A stretch of 64,000 nt of DNA, from NCBI GenBank assembly GCA_944383265.1, contig CALWOX010000001.1:372001-436000 (forward strand), in the 5' to 3' direction. This stretch comes from an uncultured Lachnospiraceae bacterium. Its GTDB lineage: Bacteria > Bacillota > Clostridia > Lachnospirales > Lachnospiraceae. Below the pieces are notes generated by a model that saw only the letters and a program-made list of their open reading frames with translations, was not told the DNA's origin and did no database searches. Positions 26,136-35,552 of the stretch are shown here, piece by piece. A program made the position numbers and the translations under genes. Position 1 is the first letter of the stretch. Each line of letters starts with the position of its first letter.

Positions 26136-27128
26136 ATGAGTAGAAATATGCCTCGTTTTAGTATTATTATACCTGCATACAATGTAGAAAAATATATTTT
26201 AGAGTGTTTGAATAGTGTACAGAAACAATCCTTTCAAGACTATGAAATAATACTTGTGAATGATGGTTCAATAGATGAGACAGAGTGCTTATGCATTAAA
26301 GCATCAGAAAAATTTGAAAAAATAAAATATTACAGGAAAGAAAATGAGGGGCTATCAAAGACAAGAAATTTTGGAATAGATCATGCGGAAGGGGAGTATA
26401 TATATTTTTTGGATGCGGATGATGTCTTATGTGATGATGCATTGCAAGCCATAAATAATACAATAAAGATACAAGATAATCCGGATATAATAATTACAAA
26501 TTATATTAAATTTGATAATTGCACAAGAAAAATAATAACAGAAAGTAGAATTCCAAAGAAAGTTTTTACAAATAACAGTACAATGACAGTAGCTCAGCAA
26601 TTTGCAGAGTGCTATATTTATGGAAACTTTTCAATTATGGCACCTTTGTCAATTGTTAAAAGAAAGTATTTATTGGACAAAGAATTATATTTTGAAGAGG
26701 GAATTTTACATGAGGACGAACTTTGGACTCCTCAGATTTTTTTAAATGCCTCGGCTATCGCTTATTGTTCAAATATTTGTTATGCATATAGAGTAAATAG
26801 AGAAGGATCTATCATGTCTTTATGGACAGAAAAAAATCTCAAGGACAGAATTTTAATAATTACTCAGATGAAGAGATTGGCATTGGAATCATCCAAGCAA
26901 GTGTCCAAAATGTATCTGTCAAGGGCAGCATGTATTCTTAATGGGATAATGACAGCTGAATTTGAGATGGATAACTCAGAAGAAAAGATTGCAGATGAAG
27001 TTCAAAAGCATCTTGAAGTCTTTTCTAAAAGTATACAAAAAAAATATTTGGTTTTATACATTTTAATCCGTATCTTTGGATTAAAAAGAATAATAAAAAT
27101 AGAAAAGTGTTTCAAAAATGAGAACTAG
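26136..27128 (+). CDS. Family 2 glycosyltransferase (cluster A)
   Basis: A GT-A domain occupies about 1-220: FSIIIPAYNVEKYI, then LVNDGSIDET and YFLDADDVLCDDALQ as the DXD-like metal site, and EGILHEDELWTPQIF as the acceptor/catalytic ED motif. A helical C-terminal region of about 100 residues follows. The 330-residue length is usual for capsule GT2 enzymes. Its 3' end overlaps the start of the flippase gene by 11 bp, so the two are coupled. Donor and acceptor are not predictable. Confidence 0.85.
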   Translation: MSRNMPRFSIIIPAYNVEKYILECLNSVQKQSFQDYEIILVNDGSIDETECLCIKASEKFEKIKYYRKENEGLSKTRNFGIDHAEGEYIYFLDADDVLCDDALQAINNTIKIQDNPDIIITNYIKFDNCTRKIITESRIPKKVFTNNSTMTVAQQFAECYIYGNFSIMAPLSIVKRKYLLDKELYFEEGILHEDELWTPQIFLNASAIAYCSNICYAYRVNREGSIMSLWTEKNLKDRILIITQMKRLALESSKQVSKMYLSRAACILNGIMTAEFEMDNSEEKIADEVQKHLEVFSKSIQKKYLVLYILIRIFGLKRIIKIEKCFKNEN

Positions 27129-28668
27129 GAACTCGTTATTTAATACATTCACTAATATACTATTTAATCTCTTAACTGTTTTTTTTGGACTACTTAACAG
27201 AAAAATGTTGATTAGTACACTTGGGGTGGACTATCAAGGAGCAAGTGGACTGTTTACAAATATATTGTCAGTTTTAGCTATTGCTGATGCTGGGATGGGG
27301 AGTGCAATTATGTTCCATTTGTATCAGCCAATAGCTGAAAATAATACTCCTTTAATTAGATGTCTTTTAAAATACTATAAAAACAGTTACATAAAAATCG
27401 GTATGCTTTTTTTAACAGGAGGGATTTTATGCATTCCATTTCTTCCTTCTTTAATATTGAATTATACGTTGCCATATCCGGTTTGGTTTATATATTTGTG
27501 GTTTTTATTTGATGCTGTATGCAGCTATTTTTTTATGTATAAAAGGGCATCATTAATCGCAGCTCAAAAAAATTATATTGTAATGATATATGAAAGCTTG
27601 TATTTGATTGCCACAAAATCGGTTCAGATATTAATGCTTTTTTTATTTCATAATTTCATTATATATTTGTTGGTAATGCTTCTTTTTAGAGTAATAGAAA
27701 ATATTTTGATATCTCATGAGGCAAAGAAAAGAAAACCCGAATACTTTATAGAAGTTTATAATGAAAAGAGTGAATTATCAACAGACATAAAAACTGACAT
27801 ACACAAAAAAGTAAAAGGGGCGTTATATGGGAAAATAAGCCAAGCAATATTTAACGGAACAGATAATATTTTACTATCAAAATATTTTGGGCTGTCAATT
27901 GTAGGTATTGTTTCAAATTTTCAAATGATTATTACTGTATTGCAAGGCTTGTGTTCTTCGTGGAGCTATTCCTTCATTGCAAGTATAGGAAATATGCTTG
28001 TATCAGAGGATAAGGATAACAGCTATTTGGTATTTAAAGAAATTCATTTAGTAATAGTATATTTTCTTGTGGTGGGAGCTACAGGCTTCACTTGCGTTTC
28101 AAATGATATTATTACATTAATATTCGGTGAACAATATACTCTAGAATATTCTATAATATACTCTATGGCGGCAAGCTTTTACATATATAATTTGAGAGCC
28201 CCGTATGATATTTTTAAAAGTGCGGCAGGAGTCGTTTATGAGGACAGATATGTTCCTTTGATAGAGGCTTTTGCAAATTTGATAATATCATTGATATTAG
28301 TAAAATACATTGGAATTCCCGGGATTTTTTATGGAACGGCAATAAGTTCACTTGTAGTATTGTTCTATTCATATCCTATCTACGTTAACAAGTTTATTTT
28401 TAACAGAAAATTAAATCAATATTTAAGAAGGATACTAATTTCGTTTTTACTACCTGTTATCAGTATTGTTATAGCGAAAAATATATGTTCCATTATTGCA
28501 TTTTCTAATCCGTGGAGTTCTTTTTTAGTAAAGGGAATTTGCTCAGTTATTGTAGGGAGTATTGTTGTGTTATTAGGGTATGCAGTATGGGCGGAGGAAA
28601 CTAAGGCTCTTTTCAAAAGGCTTAAAAAGCTGCTGAAAATAGATTTGGGGGAAAAGTATGATTCCTAA
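27118..28668 (+). CDS. wzx: Wzx-type polysaccharide flippase (cluster A)
   Basis: This flippase has 516 residues and about 12-14 membrane helices. Its N-terminus (RKMLISTLGVDYQGASGLFTNILSVL, first part) matches the polysaccharide-transporter (PST/MATE) exporters of Firmicute capsule loci. It would move lipid-linked repeat units across the membrane. It is clearly homologous along its whole length to the cluster B flippase, which has LISVLGIQYQGVDGLFSSIL at the same place. It is translationally coupled at both ends: an 11-bp overlap with GT2 upstream and an 11-bp overlap with the GT32-type gene downstream. Confidence 0.88.
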   Translation: MRTRNSLFNTFTNILFNLLTVFFGLLNRKMLISTLGVDYQGASGLFTNILSVLAIADAGMGSAIMFHLYQPIAENNTPLIRCLLKYYKNSYIKIGMLFLTGGILCIPFLPSLILNYTLPYPVWFIYLWFLFDAVCSYFFMYKRASLIAAQKNYIVMIYESLYLIATKSVQILMLFLFHNFIIYLLVMLLFRVIENILISHEAKKRKPEYFIEVYNEKSELSTDIKTDIHKKVKGALYGKISQAIFNGTDNILLSKYFGLSIVGIVSNFQMIITVLQGLCSSWSYSFIASIGNMLVSEDKDNSYLVFKEIHLVIVYFLVVGATGFTCVSNDIITLIFGEQYTLEYSIIYSMAASFYIYNLRAPYDIFKSAAGVVYEDRYVPLIEAFANLIISLILVKYIGIPGIFYGTAISSLVVLFYSYPIYVNKFIFNRKLNQYLRRILISFLLPVISIVIAKNICSIIAFSNPWSSFLVKGICSVIVGSIVVLLGYAVWAEETKALFKRLKKLLKIDLGEKYDS

Positions 28669-29452
28669 GACGATACATTACTTTTGGTTCGGTGGCAATC
28701 CTATGACCGACGAGGTGAAAAAATGCATAAAATCATGGCATGAGTTATGTCCTGAATATGAAATAAAGCAGTGGAATGAAGAAAATTACGATTATCGGAA
28801 AAATGAATTTATGAACAAAGCAGCTGAAGCAGGGAAATGGAGCTTTGTGACTGACTATGCCAGACTGGATGTTATATATAACTATGGTGGAGTTTATCTG
28901 GATACAGATGTTGAAATAATCAGACCATTAGATGAATTGCTGAAATATAAAGCATATTTCGGCTTTGAGACAGATGCGACAATAAATACCGGACTTGGAT
29001 TTGGAAGCGAAAAAGGAAACATTTTGCTAAAGAAAATGATGGAGAGATATAACGGGTTAGATTTTATAGAGTTAAACCAACTTGCTAAATATTGTTGCCC
29101 GATTATACAGACACCTATATTGGAGAAAGCAGGGGTAAGATTAAACGGGAAAAAACAAGTTATAAATGAAATGATTATTTTACCCAAAGAGGTATTATGC
29201 CCGCTCGATTATGATACGGGAAAGCTGGAGATAACAACATATACATACAGTATTCATTGGTTTCAAGGTAGTTGGAAGACGGAAAAAGAGAGAGAGATTC
29301 AAAAATTATGGCAAAAGCTTACTCCAATATTTGGGAAAAAAAATGCCGGACATATTGCCGTAATACTGGGGTACCCAAGATATTATGGTATTAGGGAGAC
29401 CATAAAATATTATGCAAAAAAATTTAAAGAACAAAGTTCAGAGAAACAATGA
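28658..29452 (+). CDS. GT32-type glycosyltransferase (Och1/TcdA-like DXD sugar-binding)
   Basis: The 264-residue protein opens with IPKTIHYFWFGGNPM and carries FVTDYARLDVIYNYGGVYLDTDVEI, the DXD sugar-binding motif of family 32 enzymes (DTD), and SIHWFQGSW near the end. Such enzymes add hexoses in capsule and O-antigen synthesis. The ATG follows GGGGGAAAAGT inside the flippase gene, and its stop overlaps the next start (ATGA). Confidence 0.87.
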   Translation: MIPKTIHYFWFGGNPMTDEVKKCIKSWHELCPEYEIKQWNEENYDYRKNEFMNKAAEAGKWSFVTDYARLDVIYNYGGVYLDTDVEIIRPLDELLKYKAYFGFETDATINTGLGFGSEKGNILLKKMMERYNGLDFIELNQLAKYCCPIIQTPILEKAGVRLNGKKQVINEMIILPKEVLCPLDYDTGKLEITTYTYSIHWFQGSWKTEKEREIQKLWQKLTPIFGKKNAGHIAVILGYPRYYGIRETIKYYAKKFKEQSSEKQ

Positions 29453-30585
29453 TTATGAGAATTGAAAAAAAAATAAAATATAATATATTGAAATTAATGA
29501 GGGCTTTTTATAAATTTATGCCTTATAAAAAATATGATATCTCGATAGAGAAATTGTATAAGAGAGTAGAAGAGGTGGATCCAAATGAATTTGTTTGCCC
29601 TGAAATTAATAATAAACCAATGTCCGGAAAAGATGTTTCAATAATTATTCCGGTATATAACACAGATAAATATTTGAAGGAATGTTTAGATTCTGTGTTG
29701 AATCAAGATATTAAATGTTCTGCAGAAATTATAATTATTGATGATGGCTCTACGGATAACAGTTATGAGATAATTGAGAACTATAAAAAATATGATAATG
29801 TAAAAATTATCAAGCAAAATAACAGAGGCTTCTCGGGAGCGCGTAACAGAGGGTTAGACGAGGCAACAGGAAAATATATAATGTTTATAGATTCGGATGA
29901 TATTTTGAATGATAGTGCAATACAAAAGATGTTTGATTACGCTGAAAACTATAATGCTGATATAGTAATCGGAGGATACTCCACGTTTCCTGATCCTTGT
30001 AAAACTTTCAAAATGACAGATACTGTATTTAAAACTAAAAATATGTCTGAAAAGATGAAAGCCATAGGTTTTTTGCCGGGTAAGCTATTTAAAAGAAAAC
30101 TATTTGGAAAAATCAGGCTTCCATTAAATCTACTGTTTGAAGACACAATTGTCCATTTATTAATCTTGCCATTAAGCAATGATGTGGTATTTGTACCGGA
30201 CATTATTTTTAGATATCGTATGCACAATAACAGCATTTCACACAGACACTCAGAAACAGGAAAGAGCCTTGACACATATTGGGTAGTAGAAGAATTGCTG
30301 AAACAGAGAAAAGAACTGGGGATTCCTCAGGATGATGAACTATATAAATTTTTGTTATACCAATTAAGTTTCATTACGTATATAAGAATTTGGTTTTATC
30401 CGGAGGAGCTTAAAAGATCAGTGTTTTTGCTATGTGGCAACCTGTTGAGTGAATATGAAAGGAATGATATAAAACTTAATAAAAGCCAGCAATACGTTCA
30501 GCTGGCTTTAAAAAAAGGAAACTATAAATTATGGGAAATATGTAGCAGAATTAATGCATATGACAACGCTTTAACAGATTATTAG
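29449..30585 (+). CDS. Family 2 glycosyltransferase (cluster A)
   Basis: The protein has 378 residues. An N-terminal stretch of about 60 residues is basic, and the GT-A domain then starts at VSIIIPVYNTDKYL, with IIDDGSTDNSYE and MFIDSDDILND as the metal site. GKLFKRKLFGKIRLP and LFEDTIVHLLI give the acceptor/catalytic ED motif. It is coupled to the GT32-type gene by a 4-nt overlap. Its 3' end overlaps a convergent GT2 gene by 35 bp, an unusually deep tail-to-tail overlap. Confidence 0.85.
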   Translation: MIMRIEKKIKYNILKLMRAFYKFMPYKKYDISIEKLYKRVEEVDPNEFVCPEINNKPMSGKDVSIIIPVYNTDKYLKECLDSVLNQDIKCSAEIIIIDDGSTDNSYEIIENYKKYDNVKIIKQNNRGFSGARNRGLDEATGKYIMFIDSDDILNDSAIQKMFDYAENYNADIVIGGYSTFPDPCKTFKMTDTVFKTKNMSEKMKAIGFLPGKLFKRKLFGKIRLPLNLLFEDTIVHLLILPLSNDVVFVPDIIFRYRMHNNSISHRHSETGKSLDTYWVVEELLKQRKELGIPQDDELYKFLLYQLSFITYIRIWFYPEELKRSVFLLCGNLLSEYERNDIKLNKSQQYVQLALKKGNYKLWEICSRINAYDNALTDY

Positions 30586-31600
30586 AATCGCGAAGATAAA
30601 TTTTTATTTTTCTGATTAAAAGCATCAGACGTAGCATAAATAAACTGTGGAATTGAAACGTTAAGAAGTACAAGAGACCCTCGGGAGATTTTCTGTTTAT
30701 AAAGCCCAAAGCTTCTGTTGTCTCAGTGAAAATACATGCTTTTCTGAATAATTTTTGGGATTCGTTATATTTTAAATTTAAACTACTTAAAACAATGCTT
30801 AAGGTACGCATATAATAGATTGAAAAGCAATACATACCTATTTCATAAATGTTTAGGCTTTTATAAAGCTCGCCAGCATGTCGATATAACATACGAGTTT
30901 TATTTATTCTGGATACAGAATTCGACTTGCTGAGTCCGTTGAAATGAACATAGTAGTTGTATAAAGGTTCATTTACAACAGATATGGAAAATTTATCCAT
31001 ATATTTAAAATATGTATGCAAAAAAAGAAAATCTTCTCCTAAAGAAATGGATTCATCAAAATAAATTCCTTTTGAACTAATCAAATCTGATAAGAAAAGT
31101 TTTCCCCATACGGAAAGGTAAATTCTGTTCTGAAAGAGATTAAGATAGCATTCTTTAAAAGACTTTATATCTATAAAAGAATTTGTATTTGGCAAAATAT
31201 CTGTGTGGCTGCGATATATTTCATTTATAAAACAATAGCCACTGATTGCCAGAGAAGATTGTGATTGTTCAATGTATGCCAAAAGCTTTTCGCATAAATA
31301 TGGAGAAACTGTATCATCGCTGTCAATGAACATAATATATTTTCCGGATGAGACTCTGATACCTGCATTCCTTGCAGATGAAACACCTCCATTGCTTTTA
31401 TCAACAACTAAAACTCTTTGATCATTAGATGCAAAAGTATAGCAAATTTCTTTAGAGTTATCAGTGGAACCATCATTAACTAAAATGAGCTCAAAGTTAG
31501 TAAAGCTTTGAGAGAGAATAGAATAAATACAGTTTCTTAAATATTTTGAGCTATTGTAAACTGGAACAATAATACTTATAGTAGGGTTATTTAAATTCAT
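30551..31600 (-). CDS. Family 2 glycosyltransferase on the opposite strand
   Basis: The 349-residue GT-A enzyme shows ISIIVPVYNSSKYL, LVNDGSTDNSKE, MFIDSDDTVSPYL (metal site) and SLGEDFLFLHTYF (ED motif). It is convergent with and overlaps the preceding GT2 gene by 35 bp, and divergent from the PGT at 31,840. It therefore needs its own promoter: a TATAAT occurs on its strand at 31,635-31,640. Its strand suggests insertion separate from the rest of cluster A. Confidence 0.84.
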   Translation of the reverse strand: MNLNNPTISIIVPVYNSSKYLRNCIYSILSQSFTNFELILVNDGSTDNSKEICYTFASNDQRVLVVDKSNGGVSSARNAGIRVSSGKYIMFIDSDDTVSPYLCEKLLAYIEQSQSSLAISGYCFINEIYRSHTDILPNTNSFIDIKSFKECYLNLFQNRIYLSVWGKLFLSDLISSKGIYFDESISLGEDFLFLHTYFKYMDKFSISVVNEPLYNYYVHFNGLSKSNSVSRINKTRMLYRHAGELYKSLNIYEIGMYCFSIYYMRTLSIVLSSLNLKYNESQKLFRKACIFTETTEALGFINRKSPEGLLYFLTFQFHSLFMLRLMLLIRKIKIYLRDSNNLLKRCHMH

Positions 31601-31798
31601 AGCAAAATTTATTTAATCACGCCTATAGACTTTTATTATAATGGAATCTTATTTTATTAATAATAACATTTAGCTGAAGAATATGGAAGTATACACATGG
31701 ATTTTAATAAAATATGGACGTGAAGGAGATTAAGAAAAGCAAAACTTACAAATCTATTAATTAGTATTAGAAAGATAATAGTTTTCATACAGTTATGA

Positions 31799-31804
31799 TA
31801 TAAT
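31799..31804 (+). promoter_or_regulatory. Extended -10 promoter before the third priming transferase
   Basis: TGATATAAT (TATAAT at 31799-31804) is an extended -10 element 35 nt before the PGT ATG; the -35 is weak. The 239-bp gap 31,601-31,839 also holds a minus-strand -10 (31,635-31,640) for the divergent GT2 gene. I see no gene in it. Confidence 0.5.
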
Positions 31805-31839
31805 TATAAAAAATCATATCCAAATCAGGAGAAGGGGCA

Positions 31840-33258
31840 ATGTATCAAAGCCAGAAACTGATAGAAAATGTTTTGATTTTAATAATTGATCTTATAGGAA
31901 TCATTCTAGGGAATACAATCGCATACTATATAAGATATAAAAATGAAGTTTTATATTATTTAAGTGATGATGCAGTATGGATGATAGCAGGAATGTGTGC
32001 TCTTTATACTGTTATTTGCGTTATTAATGATAATAACCGACATTTCTTCAGGAGAGGCCTTGTAGATGAGCTGTTTGAGGTTTTGAAGAACATGGCTATA
32101 ATGCTTATATGCTTTATAGTTCTCCTCTATTTATCTCATCAGTCTACTCTATTTTCAAGATTGGTATTCGGATATTTTGCTATAATAGGTACAGTAATAA
32201 TATTTATAGGAAGGTTCCTTTTAAAAAAATATTTACTGACTTATTATAAGCATAGTAAATTCAGCAGCAGACTTCTGTTGGTAACCACATCAGACAGAGC
32301 AGAAGAGATAATTGATCATTTATATGAAAGAAGTGAATGGAATAGGCTTTTGACAGGCGTTGTCATAGCAGATGTAGCTATGCAAGGAACTACGATAAAA
32401 AATTATCCTGTGGTAACATATAAAGATAATTTGGTTGACTATATCACACACAATAATATTGATGAGGTTTTTTTCAGCATAGACGGGCTTAATAAGAATA
32501 ATTATTTTAGGGACTGTATAGCAACTCTTGAGAATATGGGTGTGATTGTATATACGAATATTGAAATGTTCAATATTCTTGACAACTGTCATAAGGGTTT
32601 AGACAGAATCGGAAAGTATGCGGTTGTTACTTTTTCGAGGAATGAGTTTTCAATTAGACAAAAGATTTTAAAAAGATTATTGGATATAGTCGGCAGTTTA
32701 GTTGGAATGGTATTTTTGGGAATAGCCACTGTGATTTTTGGCCCTTTGATTAAACTTGACTCAAAAGGTCCTGTTTTTTTCGGACAGACAAGGGTAGGAA
32801 AAAACGGAAGAAAGTTTACTTGCTATAAGTTCAGATCTATGTATATGGATGCGGAAGAACGCAAAAAGGATTTGATGAAGCAAAATGAGATGAATGGCCT
32901 GATGTTTAAGATGGAGAATGATCCTAGAATAACCAGAGTGGGTAAGTTTATCAGGAAGACCAGTATTGATGAGCTTCCGCAGTTTTGGAATATATTATGT
33001 GGTGATATGAGTCTTGTTGGGACCAGACCGCCTACGGTAGATGAGTATGAAAAGTATAATGCATCACATAAATCCAGACTTAGTATGACACCTGGGCTTA
33101 CAGGTTTATGGCAAATAAGCGGAAGAAGTCAGATTAAAGATTTTGATGAAGTTGTGAAATTAGATATGGAGTATATTGATGATTGGAATATATTGAAGGA
33201 TATAAAGATTATATTGAAGACAGTTAAGGTTGTTGTTTGTGGGAGAGGAGCGGAATAG
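31840..33258 (+). CDS. Polyprenyl-phosphate sugar-1-phosphate transferase (third priming PGT)
   Basis: This 472-residue membrane enzyme has about four N-terminal membrane segments (about 10-130), a cytoplasmic domain (SRLLLVTTSDRAEEIIDHL) and the PF02397 domain: KRLLDIVGSLVGMVFLGI, CYKFRSMYMDAEERK and DELPQFWNILCGDMSLVGTRPP with the catalytic Asp-Glu. Its GTRPP ending and AEERK insert match EpsE/galactosyl- or glucosyl-PGTs of Gram-positive capsules. It stands as its own transcription unit (promoter at 31,799, terminator at 33,259). It could therefore prime whichever of clusters A, B or C is expressed, since B and C contain no PGT. Confidence 0.92.
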   Translation: MYQSQKLIENVLILIIDLIGIILGNTIAYYIRYKNEVLYYLSDDAVWMIAGMCALYTVICVINDNNRHFFRRGLVDELFEVLKNMAIMLICFIVLLYLSHQSTLFSRLVFGYFAIIGTVIIFIGRFLLKKYLLTYYKHSKFSSRLLLVTTSDRAEEIIDHLYERSEWNRLLTGVVIADVAMQGTTIKNYPVVTYKDNLVDYITHNNIDEVFFSIDGLNKNNYFRDCIATLENMGVIVYTNIEMFNILDNCHKGLDRIGKYAVVTFSRNEFSIRQKILKRLLDIVGSLVGMVFLGIATVIFGPLIKLDSKGPVFFGQTRVGKNGRKFTCYKFRSMYMDAEERKKDLMKQNEMNGLMFKMENDPRITRVGKFIRKTSIDELPQFWNILCGDMSLVGTRPPTVDEYEKYNASHKSRLSMTPGLTGLWQISGRSQIKDFDEVVKLDMEYIDDWNILKDIKIILKTVKVVVCGRGAE

Positions 33259-33292
33259 AAAAAAAGAGAGTAAGAAGCTCTTTTTTTCTTTT
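33259..33292. terminator. Bidirectional intrinsic terminator
   Basis: AAAAAAAGAG (33259-33268) and CTCTTTTTTT (33278-33287) form a 10-bp stem around a 9-nt loop directly after the PGT stop. It has U-runs in both directions, so it can also end minus-strand transcripts of cluster B. Confidence 0.75.
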
Positions 33293-33317
33293 CATAGACT
33301 ACTATAATAATGAGAGA

Positions 33318-33385
33318 ATCTAAGCTAAAACAGAATGGATGCCACCTGTTAAGAGCAGGAAGCATCCATTTGTTATGCCTTAGAT
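33318..33385. repeat. Long nested palindrome at the convergent end of cluster B
   Basis: Four nested complementary pairs form one long hairpin: ATCTAAG/CTTAGAT (outer), AACA/TGTT, AATGGATGC/GCATCCATT (9 bp perfect) and CCTG/CAGG (inner, loop TTAAGAG). It lies between the stop of the PGT and the stop of the cluster B polymerase. It is not followed by a U-run. It could be a transcript-end structure, a mobile palindromic unit or a recombination site. Confidence 0.6.
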
Positions 33386-33393
33386 ATAATAGA

Positions 33394-34536
33394 TTAATGT
33401 GTCAGCTTTTTTCGGTACATATCATTTCTAACAGTTTGATTTATACAATAATAAATACACAATGTCAATCCAATATTAGTAAAAGGTTTTGAATAAATAT
33501 CTTCAGAAATAGAAAAAACAATCATACAGAAAACCACAATAATTTCTTTGTATTTTCTTTGCTTCCATATATTAAACATGCCATATATATATATATAAGT
33601 AAGTATAATAAAATAGGGGACTCCAAATTTTATTAATGCACTTATTATTCCACAATCCAAGACACTTGAAAATATTTCGTTCCGTATTTCCAATCCTAAC
33701 AGGCATGGAGGATAATAGATTAAGTACATATTGGCAAGTTTTATTCTTCCTGTTAACAGTGTATCGATTTTGGAAAGCAATCCCAAATTAGTATAATTAA
33801 AAGCGGCAAGTAATACAAGAAATATTATTAAGGGTATAGCAAAATAAATGCAAAGAATAAAAATTTTTGAGCAAAATATCTTGTTTAAATATTCATAAGA
33901 AAAAAATAATATTATCATTAAAGATAAAGTTAAAAATCCAGTTCGCGAGTCAGTAAAAATAAACAATACTAAATTGATTAATCCTAAGAATAATAGCCTT
34001 GTTTTAAAGAATTTTCTTTTCCCTTTTAAAATGTAGAATGCTGCAAATAATTGAACAAATGCAGCATGGAAAGAATTAGGATGACTAAAACCAAACATAT
34101 ATCTTTTGACCGGATCACTATTGTTTGTGCGAGGAATATAGCTTACAACATTAGAATTTAAAACTAAAGAGAAAATAATTGTAAAGAATAAGCCGAGAAT
34201 ATATACAGTTATGAAAGCTTTAATTAACCTATCATAGTCTGCTTTATATAGGCTAAGAATCAATAAACTTAATAGAATGCACTCTACTTCCTTTGTTTTA
34301 ACGCAAATAGCAAGTGCTAAACCAAAAAGAAATGTAAATATAATATAAACTTTTTTAGAAAAACTCATAAATAATATATGCATTAAAAAACATAAAAGAG
34401 CAATAACAATGAGAAATTTATTTATAGTATTTGATAAAATAAAAATAGAATTACTTGCAAATAAATATCTGAATACGCATATTGCATAACCTATGTATAC
34501 AATATTATGGATAAATTGATTTTTATTTAGCAACAT
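33394..34536 (-). CDS. wzy: Wzy-type oligosaccharide repeat-unit polymerase (cluster B)
   Basis: This 380-residue polytopic protein has about ten membrane segments and is the last gene of the minus-strand cluster B. The GFSHPNSFHAAF segment and the loop SKIDTLLTGRIKLA correspond to segments of the cluster A polymerase, so it is probably the polymerase for the cluster B repeat unit. Assignment rests on topology, these short matches and position beside a flippase. Confidence 0.75.
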   Translation of the reverse strand: MLLNKNQFIHNIVYIGYAICVFRYLFASNSIFILSNTINKFLIVIALLCFLMHILFMSFSKKVYIIFTFLFGLALAICVKTKEVECILLSLLILSLYKADYDRLIKAFITVYILGLFFTIIFSLVLNSNVVSYIPRTNNSDPVKRYMFGFSHPNSFHAAFVQLFAAFYILKGKRKFFKTRLLFLGLINLVLFIFTDSRTGFLTLSLMIILFFSYEYLNKIFCSKIFILCIYFAIPLIIFLVLLAAFNYTNLGLLSKIDTLLTGRIKLANMYLIYYPPCLLGLEIRNEIFSSVLDCGIISALIKFGVPYFIILTYIYIYGMFNIWKQRKYKEIIVVFCMIVFSISEDIYSKPFTNIGLTLCIYYCINQTVRNDMYRKKLTH

Positions 34537-34541
34537 TTTAA

Positions 34542-35531
34542 TTAATACCGTCCTACTATTTTTTTAATTTTTCTTATATATGAAATAAATAAAAGCATAG
34601 TCCAGTGCTTATTTATTACAAGCCATCTCTTTAAAAAGTATTTATAAGAATATTTACTGTCTAAAGTCATATTTTTAAATTCATCAGAAATTGTTTTTTT
34701 TATTGATGAATTTAATTTTCGCATGTACACAAGAAACAACAAATATGAGAATAAACTATTGATAAGATCTTTATTAATGTTATCTAACATATGGCTTTGA
34801 TCTTCTAAAGATGTATACATTTCAAAAACAAAATTTTTTTTCATATGAGACAAAAGAATTCTATTCTTAATAATAAGTTCAGGATGATTTAAAATTCTCA
34901 AAGAGCTATGGGATTCTGAGTAATTGTAATAATATAAAGGCTTATGGATATAATATGTTTGAGGCTTATTAGAAATCACATTCATTTGAAAAAAAATATC
35001 CTCGCCAGATGTGCAATTAATTGGAAAATAAATACTATTTTTTTTAATAAAATTCGATTTATATAAAGCACATGCAAAATGTGAAAAAGAATTATTAATA
35101 AGTTGCCTGCCTGGTTCTTCCCAGCTTATGAAGCCTTCTTTTTTATTGGGAAAAGAAATTATTTCCTTTGTACTACCTTTTTGATCAAAAATAATGTAAT
35201 CTGCATTATGAAAATTATCTAAGAAAAAACTTTCCAATGTACCACTAAAAATATAATCATCGGAATCCAGGAACAATGTATACTGTCCTAAAGATATCTC
35301 TATACCCATATTTCTTGCAGATGATACCCCTAAAATTGGTTGCAATATATATTTAAAATTCGGAGTCGATTTAACATATTTTTTTAGAAAATCAGCTGTT
35401 TCATTATTGCTGGCATTATCCACTACAATTACTTCATAACTTGGCAGATTTAGATTATTTAAAGAACGAAAACAATGTTCCAATAAATTAACCGGAGTAT
35501 TATAAACAGGGATTATTATACTAAGTAACAT
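34542..35531 (-). CDS. Family 2 glycosyltransferase (cluster B)
   Basis: The GT-A domain is shown by LLSIIIPVYNTPVNLLE, VVDNASNNETADF, LFLDSDDYIFSG (metal site) and NCTSGEDIFFQMNVI (ED motif). It has 329 residues with a helical C-terminal part. It lies 5 nt upstream of the polymerase gene and 21 nt downstream of the flippase gene in one minus-strand operon. Confidence 0.85.
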   Translation of the reverse strand: MLLSIIIPVYNTPVNLLEHCFRSLNNLNLPSYEVIVVDNASNNETADFLKKYVKSTPNFKYILQPILGVSSARNMGIEISLGQYTLFLDSDDYIFSGTLESFFLDNFHNADYIIFDQKGSTKEIISFPNKKEGFISWEEPGRQLINNSFSHFACALYKSNFIKKNSIYFPINCTSGEDIFFQMNVISNKPQTYYIHKPLYYYNYSESHSSLRILNHPELIIKNRILLSHMKKNFVFEMYTSLEDQSHMLDNINKDLINSLFSYLLFLVYMRKLNSSIKKTISDEFKNMTLDSKYSYKYFLKRWLVINKHWTMLLFISYIRKIKKIVGRY

Positions 35532-35552
35532 GATATTTATCCTTTTATAAAA

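Noticed and set aside
33318-33385. Palindrome as an integron attC site
   Set aside because: The conserved RYYYAAC/GTTRRRY boxes are not present at the ends and no integron integrase is nearby.
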